The position numbers were made by a program, and so were the translations under genes. The notes below the pieces were generated by a model, which saw only the letters and a list, made by a program, of their open reading frames with translations, was not told where the DNA came from and made no database searches. Positions 1 through 6,485 of a DNA stretch of 45,677 nt are shown piece after piece (position 1 is the stretch's first letter; every line of letters begins with the position of its first letter). The DNA is from a virus, in IMG/VR virus record IMGVR_UViG_3300047459_000072, positions 1 through 45,677 of that record. One strand, given 5' to 3'.

Positions 1-2
1 CA

Positions 3-176
3 AAAGACAGTAAAACTTGGGCGGAGAGTTTAAAACTTGCAGACGAAATACTGGACGGTCAGTATTTTGATTTGACAGAAGGTGCAATGTGGTATCATGC
101 GTATTATATACAACCATATTGGAGTCAACATTTAAACGAGACAGTACAAATATCCGCACATATATTCTATAGGTAA
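3..176 (+). CDS. SleB-type cell wall hydrolase, C-terminal fragment
   Basis: This reading frame is already open at the left edge and ends with TAA at 174-176, giving the last 57 residues of a protein whose start lies outside the window. The visible part carries the features of the SleB/CwlJ hydrolase C-terminus: a T-E-G-A-M-W-Y-H stretch (GATHYH-like), then Y-I-Q-P-Y-W-S, and a closing G/A-H-I-F-Y-R. Such enzymes cleave peptidoglycan and could act in lysis or entry. The adenylate cyclase gene starts 5 bp downstream. The assignment rests on a short C-terminal motif only. Confidence 0.7.
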   Translation, partial: KDSKTWAESLKLADEILDGQYFDLTEGAMWYHAYYIQPYWSQHLNETVQISAHIFYR

Positions 177-181
177 AATCT

Positions 182-2032
182 ATGTATAAATGGTGGACGG
201 TTTTAATAACCATCGCTCTTCTAGCAGGTCTTCGTATATCAGACCCGTTTCTCATGGAGTCAATCCGACTCAACTATTTTGACTTTTTACAAACTCAAAA
301 GGAACCTATACAGGTTGACGATATTGTATTAGTTGACATAGACGAAAAGACATTAGAAAAATACGGACAGTTCCCATTCCCTAGAGGCGTATGGGCAGAC
401 ATGATAAATCAAACGTCCGAAACAAATCCTTCCGTCCTTACTGCTACATTTGCACAACCTGATAGATTCGGGGAAGACGAAGAACTTAGACAAGCATTAG
501 GAAACAGACTTTCCCTTCTTTCTGCCTCACCAACTAATCAAAAAGATACTGGAAGTGCACCATATATTGGTATTGCAAAGTTAGGTAAAGGTGACCCTGC
601 AAACTGGTTATACAGTTATGAGGGTATCTCTAGTCCCATACAACCCCTACAGGAGGCGGTTTACGGTGTAGGTACTGTAAGTGCTTCACCTTCTATAGAC
701 GGAACTGTACGTGCAGTTCCACTCGCTGTCATGGCGAATGGACAGATATATCCTTCTCTCGCACTAGAAACATTGAGAGTTATGAATGGTCAACAGTCCT
801 ACAATATAAAGATTACGCCTGAGGTTGGTGTAGAATGGGTTAGGATAGGTAGACTACCACCATTAACAGTACAACCTAATGCAGACTTTAATATTGCATT
901 TTGGAATCAGTTTGAACGTGTCAGTGCAGTGGACAAAATCCCTGCAGATAAAATCCTTATATGGGGTTTGACTGCTTCAGGTCTGAGTAATCCAGTTTCA
1001 ACCCCAATGGGTGCAATGTATCCCCATGAAGTACAAGCGAATTTAATTCAGACCGTCTTGACAGGATTCCAAATACAACGATTCTACTATCTTGAATTTC
1101 TTGAAATTTTTCTTGTTCTGTTTTCGTCTCTAGTAATACTGGCAATGGTCTACAGACTTCCCACAGTTCTTTCGGGGATAGGGAGTCTAAGTGTCGTTGG
1201 ATTGCAGGCGTATACGGGGTATTACGTTTGGATTGAGAACTTGATTTTGCTCGATGTCTTTTACTCATCAGTTGCCTCATTGTTAGTTTTTGGTCACGCA
1301 TCTTTCAACAAATACTTCACTACGTATCAATTGAAAGAACAAATAAAGAAACAGTTCCAAAAATATTTATCACCTGACATGGTTGAAGAACTACAGAAAA
1401 ATCCTGAACTATTGAAATTAGGTGGAGATAGAAAGGAACTTTCCTTCCTTTTTGCCGACATTGTTGGCTTCACTCCCATAAGCGAAAAGTATATGAAAGA
1501 AGATGACCCCGAAGGATTGGTTGAACTTATCAACAAATTCCTAGACGCAATGTCAAAAGTCGTTCTTGCACATGGCGGAACCATCGACAAATATATGGGC
1601 GATTGTTTGATGGCATTTTGGAATGCCCCTTTGGATTGTCCAAACCACGCTGAAATGGCGGTTAGAAGTGCTATGGAAATTGAACTGCTTACTGAACAAA
1701 TGAACAAGGAACTCAAAGAACAGGGATATGATTTACCACCCGTTGTAATTGGCACAGGAATAAATACTGGCCCATGCATCGTAGGAAACATGGGAAGTGA
1801 GGCAAGATTCGATTATTCAGTTGTCGGTGATGCAGTTAATCTAGGTGCACGTCTTGAAGTTCAAACAAGAACATTTGATACACCTATTATCCTTTCACAA
1901 TACACACTTGACCAATTGCCTGACGATATCAAAGTAAAAGAACTTGATAAAATAACTGTAAAAGGTAAAGAAGAACCTGTTACCATTTACGCACCATACT
2001 TTAAACGCACAATTAGAAAACTAAAGAAATGA
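182..2032 (+). CDS. CHASE2-domain class III adenylate cyclase (membrane)
   Basis: The 616-residue protein has an N-terminal membrane segment (about 5-20), a long extracytoplasmic CHASE2-like sensor region, three closely spaced membrane segments (about 298-375) and a cytoplasmic class III nucleotide cyclase domain from about 415. The catalytic domain keeps the two metal-binding aspartates (D426 in FADIVGF, D474 in KYMGD). Lys470 and Asp544 (RFDYSVVGD) are the residue pair that selects ATP over GTP in this family. The distal GINTGPCIVGNMG loop and the VNLGARLE motif are intact. It should therefore make cAMP in response to an extracytoplasmic or membrane signal. The domain order matches bacterial CHASE2 cyclases of full length. 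The downstream gene overlaps by 4 bp. Such a regulator is unexpected in a T4-like phage. No disruption is visible. Confidence 0.9.
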   Translation: MYKWWTVLITIALLAGLRISDPFLMESIRLNYFDFLQTQKEPIQVDDIVLVDIDEKTLEKYGQFPFPRGVWADMINQTSETNPSVLTATFAQPDRFGEDEELRQALGNRLSLLSASPTNQKDTGSAPYIGIAKLGKGDPANWLYSYEGISSPIQPLQEAVYGVGTVSASPSIDGTVRAVPLAVMANGQIYPSLALETLRVMNGQQSYNIKITPEVGVEWVRIGRLPPLTVQPNADFNIAFWNQFERVSAVDKIPADKILIWGLTASGLSNPVSTPMGAMYPHEVQANLIQTVLTGFQIQRFYYLEFLEIFLVLFSSLVILAMVYRLPTVLSGIGSLSVVGLQAYTGYYVWIENLILLDVFYSSVASLLVFGHASFNKYFTTYQLKEQIKKQFQKYLSPDMVEELQKNPELLKLGGDRKELSFLFADIVGFTPISEKYMKEDDPEGLVELINKFLDAMSKVVLAHGGTIDKYMGDCLMAFWNAPLDCPNHAEMAVRSAMEIELLTEQMNKELKEQGYDLPPVVIGTGINTGPCIVGNMGSEARFDYSVVGDAVNLGARLEVQTRTFDTPIILSQYTLDQLPDDIKVKELDKITVKGKEEPVTIYAPYFKRTIRKLKK

Positions 2033-2247
2033 CATTCAAAGAAGTCCAAGACAAATTATATCAAAAAGAAATGACAGTAGAATATCAATCATTAACTTCA
2101 AACAAAATACACACCCTTGCCTGCACTGTAGAAAAAAAGTTTCAGACTATGGGAGATAAGATTGTAGTTATGGGCATACACGAACCTACATATCATGATA
2201 TTGAAATAAATACAATTATTTCAATAAAACCCCTTGAAAAATTATAA
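2029..2247 (+). CDS. Hypothetical protein, 72 aa
   Basis: The start overlaps the cyclase stop as ATGA, suggesting translational coupling. The protein is small and soluble, beginning with a charged helix and continuing into alternating hydrophobic residues typical of a small beta fold (HTLACTVEKKF, DKIVVMGIHEP). No family is recognised. Position suggests co-expression with the cyclase, but no functional link can be shown. Confidence 0.6.
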   Translation: MTFKEVQDKLYQKEMTVEYQSLTSNKIHTLACTVEKKFQTMGDKIVVMGIHEPTYHDIEINTIISIKPLEKL

Positions 2248-2264
2248 TTCAGCATTATATAATG

Positions 2265-2272
2265 TATAAATA
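2265..2272 (+). promoter_or_regulatory. T4-type late promoter TATAAATA
   Basis: A perfect TATAAATA lies 60 bp upstream of the Hsp20 start. By T4 late-promoter geometry, transcription would start near 2278, leaving a leader of about 54 nt that ends in a strong AAGGAG ribosome-binding site at 2320-2325. This is a conventional arrangement, in contrast to the late promoters that abut start codons elsewhere in the window. Confidence 0.6.
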
Positions 2273-2331
2273 CTTTTGCAATGCCCATTAGGGGTTGCAT
2301 AATATAAACTTGCTTAATAAAGGAGAAAACT

Positions 2332-2751
2332 ATGACTATCTATGACGATGTCTTCGGGAAATCATTCCCATTCGCAATCGGGTTCGACAGAACTCTTCAA
2401 CTATTAAATCGTGCAGAAAACATGCATGATTCAACAAACTACCCGCCATACAACATTATAAAAAATGACGATGAGGACTTTTCAGTTCAACTTGCAGTTG
2501 CTGGTTTTGACAAGACGGAAATCTCTGTTACTAAAGAGAAGAACCAACTTATCATTGAGGGTAAAAAGGAAGCAGACGAGGAAATAGAGTATGTCCATAA
2601 AGGACTTGCTACTCGTTCATTCAAAAGAAGTTTCACTTTAGCAGACGATATTGTAATTGATTCTGCTTGGTGTGATAACGGTATTTTGAGTGTTCAGTTG
2701 ATTAGGGAAATACCCGAAGAAGACAAACCTCAAGAAATCAAAATTTCTTAA
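2332..2751 (+). CDS. hsp20: Small heat shock protein, Hsp20/alpha-crystallin family
   Basis: The 139-residue protein begins with an IbpA-like N-terminus. The Y-P-P-Y-N-I-I-K entry to the alpha-crystallin domain follows, then the beta-sandwich with L-A-V-A-G-F and L-I-I-E-G-K-K strands, and a C-terminal I-K-I motif used for oligomer contacts. Such ATP-independent chaperones hold unfolding proteins and are common in marine T4-like phages, where they may assist virion assembly or host proteostasis. The start is fixed by an AAGGAG site 6 bp upstream of the ATG. A perfect late promoter lies upstream, so late expression is likely. Confidence 0.93.
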   Translation: MTIYDDVFGKSFPFAIGFDRTLQLLNRAENMHDSTNYPPYNIIKNDDEDFSVQLAVAGFDKTEISVTKEKNQLIIEGKKEADEEIEYVHKGLATRSFKRSFTLADDIVIDSAWCDNGILSVQLIREIPEEDKPQEIKIS

Positions 2752-2759
2752 AAACCCAC

Positions 2760-2788
2760 TATACAGACATACGCTTGTTTAGTATAAT
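2760..2788 (+). promoter_or_regulatory. Sigma70-type promoter abutting the start codon
   Basis: A TATACA -35 box (2760-2765) and a perfect TATAAT -10 box (2783-2788) are separated by 17 bp. Exactly 6 bp follow the -10 box before the ATG at 2795, so canonical spacing places +1 on the A of the start codon. No usable ribosome-binding site fits in the gap. An AAAACCC block precedes the -35 box here and at the promoters near 9654 and 43305. Confidence 0.65.
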
Positions 2789-2794
2789 AGGTGT

Positions 2795-3931
2795 ATGTCT
2801 GTAATTCTATCTAAAGAAGATTCTCTTTACGCCTCGCAAATCTATATAGATTTCTATAATGGGTTTGACCGTATTGACGATTATCTACGTAAAATCAAAT
2901 TAGAACGTGTTGCTAATCTACCAACGTCATTGCCTGGCATGGGGCCAGAAGATGATATGTTTAGTGACTTCACAATGCACCCTCATGACATGGAATTTGA
3001 ATGTAGAGTCTTATCAAATGACCTATATGATAACTACCTAGAAATCACCACGTCTCATGCTTTAGAGAAGTCAATTCCTGGCAAGACATTGAAGTGGGTT
3101 GTGTATGAAAAAAACACAAACAAGATTATGGGTTTTATTAGATTCGGTTCACCAACAATTAATTCTAAACCTAGAAATGTTATGTTAGGTAAACCTTTAG
3201 ATACTATGTGTAAAGATACAATGAAGAGGTTCAATGATTCGGTTATTATGGGATTCACCATTGTCCCTACTCAACCATTTGGATATAATTATCTTGGTGG
3301 TAAGTTACTTGCAGCTATATGTTGTTCACACCATGCTAGAAGAACATTAAACAAAAAATACAATACAAAATTTTGTGGTTTTGAAACAACTTCTTTATAC
3401 GGTTCGTCAAAGACTTCTTCACAGTATGACGGTATGAAACCTTTCTTAAGATTTAAAGGATTGACCGTATCAGATTTTGTGCCTTCTATTAATGACCAAA
3501 ACTATAGAGACTTGAAGTATTGGTTTGAAACTAAAAATGACGGTAAACCATTAGTTCATGATGACGCTTCGTCAAGAAAAATGAAGACTATTCAGAAACA
3601 AATTTCTATGATAAAGAACTCACTAAATATACACGACAAAGAAAAGTTAAAAGAATTCAATCAAGCATTTGAAAATGCAAAAGGTCTAACGGAACAGAAG
3701 AGACAATACTTTTCAAATTATGGTTATGAGAATGTAGTGGATTATTTAAATCTAGAAACAGACGAATTAAAGAAAGCACCCAACTATGATAGATACGAGT
3801 TAGAAGGTGTAGTTGACTGGTGGAAAAAACTTGCTGGTAAAAGATATGACAAACTTAAATCCGAAAACAGACTCAGAACTGAACTAGAAACATGGAATGT
3901 TAATGCAGAAAACATTGACATTATCCGATAA
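2795..3931 (+). CDS. DruA/DUF4338-like protein (tentative)
   Basis: This 378-residue soluble protein has a central part that resembles the layout of DUF4338 (the DruA component of Druantia defence). A K-I-M-G-F-I-R-F-G-S-P strand is followed by an R/D-containing stretch, an N-D-S-V-I-M-G-F-T-I-V-P segment, a Y-L-G-G-K-L-L helix and an F-E-T-T-S-L-Y-G-S-S loop. The C-terminal 130 residues are a charged helical extension. The likeness is judged by eye from motif order, so it may be a distant relative or another fold. The start is set by the promoter immediately upstream. It is followed 5 bp later by a tRNA gene. Confidence 0.4.
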   Translation: MSVILSKEDSLYASQIYIDFYNGFDRIDDYLRKIKLERVANLPTSLPGMGPEDDMFSDFTMHPHDMEFECRVLSNDLYDNYLEITTSHALEKSIPGKTLKWVVYEKNTNKIMGFIRFGSPTINSKPRNVMLGKPLDTMCKDTMKRFNDSVIMGFTIVPTQPFGYNYLGGKLLAAICCSHHARRTLNKKYNTKFCGFETTSLYGSSKTSSQYDGMKPFLRFKGLTVSDFVPSINDQNYRDLKYWFETKNDGKPLVHDDASSRKMKTIQKQISMIKNSLNIHDKEKLKEFNQAFENAKGLTEQKRQYFSNYGYENVVDYLNLETDELKKAPNYDRYELEGVVDWWKKLAGKRYDKLKSENRLRTELETWNVNAENIDIIR

Positions 3932-3936
3932 GTTAA

Positions 3937-4010
3937 GCGGAGATAGTGTAATAGCAACACGCTGTGGTTCCACCACAGAGACGATAGTGCAATCCTATCT
4001 CTCCGCTCCA
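3937..4010 (+). tRNA. tRNA-Gly (anticodon UCC), CCA encoded
   Basis: The 74-nt cloverleaf is complete. It has a 7-bp acceptor stem GCGGAGA/TCTCCGC, 4-bp D stem GTGT/ACAC, 5-bp anticodon stem CTGTG/CACAG with loop GTTCCAC (anticodon 3969-3971), 5-bp T stem GATAG/CTATC, discriminator T and an encoded CCA. It decodes GGA, which this AT-rich phage uses. The elbow is odd: the D loop AATAGCA carries A where G18 is expected, and the T loop TGCAATC carries G at position 55. Both partners of the universal G18-U55 contact are therefore changed. Confidence 0.92.
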
Positions 4011-4018
4011 GTTTCAAT

Positions 4019-4942
4019 ATGAGTAGAAACATACCAACACAGGCAGTTGACCAATATGATTTCCTAGAACACAGAAGGAAACAAGAAGAAAAACATTGGA
4101 ATAAAAAAAGTAATGAACTCAAACCTCTTGACTCGATTCTTACAGTTGAAATTAATACTACTGAGTTGTGCAACAGGACATGTGTCTTTTGTCCAAGACA
4201 TGACCCAACAGTATTTCCCAACAGGAATCTCCATCTTACGATTAAAGGTGCTAGAACCATTGCAGAAGAATTAGGAGAAAATCAGTATTCAGGTAAAATA
4301 TCATTCAGTGGGTTCGGAGAAAATTTATTGAATCCAAACTTTGTAGAGATAGTTAAAGAGTTTAGATTTAATTTACCAATGGCAACAATTGAATGTAATA
4401 CAAATGGAGACAAACTTACAGAAAAGTATGTTGAAAGATTGTATAAAGCAGGACTAGATTTACTGTACATAAATTTGTATGACGGTATAGAACAAATGAC
4501 ACACTTTGAAAAAATGCTAAAGAATGTCAGAGAAGATATGTATAAATTTAGAATGCATTGGGGAGACTTTGAGAAACATGGATTGATTCTCAATAACCGT
4601 AGTGGGGTAATTGACTGGGTTGGGATAGAAGAAACAGACATTACTTCTTTGAAAGGCAAACCTTGTCATTACCCCTTCTACAAAATGTTTGTTGATTGGA
4701 ACGGTGATGTTCTATTTTGTTCAAACGATTGGGGGAGAGAACATGTTGTAGGTAACTTGCTACAGTCAACATTACATGACGTTTGGTTCAGTAAACCTAT
4801 GACAAAGATTCGTAAAAGATTAATGAAAGGTGATAGAAGTCAATCACCTTGTAATAAATGCAGTGTAGACGGTTCACTGTTCGGCAAACCGTCTTTTGAT
4901 TTGGTAAAAGAATATTATGAAAGTAGCAATAACAGGAAGTAG
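4019..4942 (+). CDS. Radical SAM protein with SPASM-like C-terminus
   Basis: The 307-residue protein has the radical SAM [4Fe-4S] motif CNRTCVFC (CxxxCxxC) after a T-T-E-L strand, then the S-G-F-G-E and E-C-N-T-N-G motifs of the TIM-barrel core. A C-terminal cysteine-rich region follows (C-H-Y-P-F, D-W-N-G-D-V-L-F-C, and C-N-K-C-S-V-D-G), typical of SPASM/twitch auxiliary iron-sulfur domains. It should cleave S-adenosylmethionine to start a radical modification of a peptide, sugar or nucleotide. The substrate is unknown. Its last 26 bp overlap the next gene, an SDR-type oxidoreductase, suggesting a shared pathway. It starts 8 bp after the tRNA. Confidence 0.85.
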   Translation: MSRNIPTQAVDQYDFLEHRRKQEEKHWNKKSNELKPLDSILTVEINTTELCNRTCVFCPRHDPTVFPNRNLHLTIKGARTIAEELGENQYSGKISFSGFGENLLNPNFVEIVKEFRFNLPMATIECNTNGDKLTEKYVERLYKAGLDLLYINLYDGIEQMTHFEKMLKNVREDMYKFRMHWGDFEKHGLILNNRSGVIDWVGIEETDITSLKGKPCHYPFYKMFVDWNGDVLFCSNDWGREHVVGNLLQSTLHDVWFSKPMTKIRKRLMKGDRSQSPCNKCSVDGSLFGKPSFDLVKEYYESSNNRK

Positions 4943-5483
4943 TGGTCTAGCAAAGACAATTAAAGACACACTAGAAGCAACACCATTTAAAGGTGATACT
5001 ATAGAAGTACATACACCACGTATGGAAGATATCACAATGAATGGTATGAACTGGTGGGGTTGGGCTAATGTTGACGTTTTGATTAATTTTGCACATGACG
5101 AATTTGAACAAACAAAGATACTTCAATACGCACATGATTCTTGGGTAGATAAAGGAAACAAATATATTATTAATTTTTCTTCAAGAGCTGCTCAACCAAA
5201 CATATCAAAAGGTTATCTCTATTCAGCTGCTAAAGCGTCTCTCAATCATTTAGCAAATAACCTACAATACAACTCAGATAAAAAATACAAAATGACAACT
5301 TTAAATCTAGGTCTTCTTAATTCACCTATGCCTAGTATCTCACGTCAAGAAGTTGCTGGACTGGTTTATAAGTTGATTACAAGTTATCCTGAAATAGAAA
5401 TAGCAGACATGACAATTCAAGCACACCATAATTATAAAGGTGTACAGGAAATGAAGTCATTTCAAAAAGGAGAATTGCATTGA
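4917..5483 (+). CDS. Short-chain dehydrogenase/reductase family protein
   Basis: The 188-residue protein opens with a Rossmann strand and glycine-rich nucleotide loop (V-A-I-T-G-S-S-G-L-A). It keeps an N-F-S-S-R-A-A strand carrying the catalytic serine region and the Y-S-A-A-K active-site motif, followed by L-N-L-G-L-L-N-S. It is shorter than the usual 250 residues, so the substrate-binding C-terminus is reduced. The NAD(P)-dependent redox role is inferred from the family. The 26-bp overlap with the radical SAM gene suggests they act together. Its end is coupled to the next gene by a 4-bp overlap. Confidence 0.82.
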   Translation: MKVAITGSSGLAKTIKDTLEATPFKGDTIEVHTPRMEDITMNGMNWWGWANVDVLINFAHDEFEQTKILQYAHDSWVDKGNKYIINFSSRAAQPNISKGYLYSAAKASLNHLANNLQYNSDKKYKMTTLNLGLLNSPMPSISRQEVAGLVYKLITSYPEIEIADMTIQAHHNYKGVQEMKSFQKGELH

Positions 5484-5785
5484 GTAACAGACCACATTTA
5501 ATTGGTGAAATGTATAGAGTAGTAGAGAATCCTAATCAAAGGGACGAAGAACACTATGCTATAGAAATTATAAAGGGTGAATTCAAAGACACCGTTTATC
5601 AATATGGAAAGGTGGAATTCGTAGAAGGAAAACCTGAACTAAATTTTCAGAGAACTATTAGAAGAGTTCCCGAAGGTATGGACTTGTCAGATTTAGAAAA
5701 AGACAATGACCTAAATAACCTCATGGGAGATATTCTAGTAGAACTCCTAGAAGAACAAGTCGCAAGAAGCGAGGAGAAAAAATGA
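5480..5785 (+). CDS. Hypothetical protein, 101 aa, TTG start
   Basis: The TTG at 5480 overlaps the preceding TGA stop, and a good AAGGAG site lies about 7 bp upstream, which supports this rare start. The protein is acidic at its C-terminus, with an N-terminal half that reads as a small beta domain (Y-R-V-V-E-N, Y-A-I-E-I-I-K-G-E-F). It is possibly one of the conserved small proteins of marine T4-like phages. No function can be assigned. Confidence 0.65.
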   Translation: MSNRPHLIGEMYRVVENPNQRDEEHYAIEIIKGEFKDTVYQYGKVEFVEGKPELNFQRTIRRVPEGMDLSDLEKDNDLNNLMGDILVELLEEQVARSEEKK

Positions 5786-6228
5786 ACGTAGAAAGATGTA
5801 AAGAAGCGATTAAGAGGCACGAAGGTGAAGTGCTAGAAATTTATATTGACTCATTGGGATTTAAAACTCTCGGTGTTGGACATTTATGTCAACCCGAAGA
5901 CCCTGAGTACGATTGGGAAGTTGGTACTGCAGTTTCGCAAGAAGTTGTAGACGCATACTATGACTCAGACTTTGATAAACATATGGACGAAACAGTTCAT
6001 GTTATCGGAGAAGACGTTTGGTACGATTTGCCAGGCGACATTAGAGAAGTCTTGGTTAACATGTGTTTCAACTTAGGTGGAACTAGACTGGGTAAATTCA
6101 AGAATATGTTGAATGCAGTTGAAGACCATGATTGGGAAAGAATGGCTGTTGAAATGGAAGATAGTCGTTGGTTTAAACAAGTAGGACGCAGGAGTGTAGA
6201 ACTACAAGAAACAGTTAGGAATGTATGA
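5782..6228 (+). CDS. T4-type lysozyme (glycoside hydrolase family 24)
   Basis: The 148-residue protein matches T4 lysozyme in size and active site. The catalytic triad E14, D23 and T29 has the same spacing as T4 E11/D20/T26, in the context K-R-H-E-G-E and Y-I-D-S-L-G-F-K-T-L-G-V-G-H. The C-terminal lobe contains N-M-C-F-N-L-G-G and W-x-x-M-A-x-E-M. It should cleave the MurNAc-GlcNAc bond of peptidoglycan at lysis. No signal peptide is seen, so export would depend on a holin encoded elsewhere. Both ends overlap neighbours by 4 bp. Confidence 0.93.
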   Translation: MNVERCKEAIKRHEGEVLEIYIDSLGFKTLGVGHLCQPEDPEYDWEVGTAVSQEVVDAYYDSDFDKHMDETVHVIGEDVWYDLPGDIREVLVNMCFNLGGTRLGKFKNMLNAVEDHDWERMAVEMEDSRWFKQVGRRSVELQETVRNV

Positions 6229-6461
6229 TTGATTTTCACGACAAAGTATTAAATGCGATTGTGCAACAAGCAGACGCAATGATTTCAAAACACAAAATTA
6301 ATGTTGAGGTATTAACAAAGAATGCAAGTGGTGTTGCAGAACACCCTGACTTAATGAAGACAGTGGAAGATGAGTTATCTCAAATAGCACACTGGAAGGA
6401 TATTAAGGACGTTGCAATCAATAACTTTGATTTTCATTCTAAAAAGAATCTTGTAGAATAG
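6225..6461 (+). CDS. Conserved small phage protein, 78 aa
   Basis: The start overlaps the lysozyme stop by 4 bp. The protein is mostly helical and soluble, with an A-E-H-P-D-L-M-K-T-V-E-D-E-L-S-Q-I-A segment. Similar segments (G-x-G/A-E-H-P-D-L) occur in small uncharacterised proteins of marine T4-like phages. The function is unknown. The -35 box of the DNA polymerase promoter lies inside its final codons. Confidence 0.6.
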   Translation: MIDFHDKVLNAIVQQADAMISKHKINVEVLTKNASGVAEHPDLMKTVEDELSQIAHWKDIKDVAINNFDFHSKKNLVE

Positions 6462-6479
6462 AACAAACTGTAGTATAAT
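6451..6479 (+). promoter_or_regulatory. Sigma70-type promoter abutting the DNA polymerase start
   Basis: TTGTAG (6451-6456), a 17-bp spacer and a perfect TATAAT (6474-6479) are followed by exactly 6 bp and then the ATG of the polymerase gene. Canonical geometry puts +1 on the A of ATG, so the transcript would have no leader. No Shine-Dalgarno sequence is present in the gap. Confidence 0.7.
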
Positions 6480-6485
6480 TACAGT

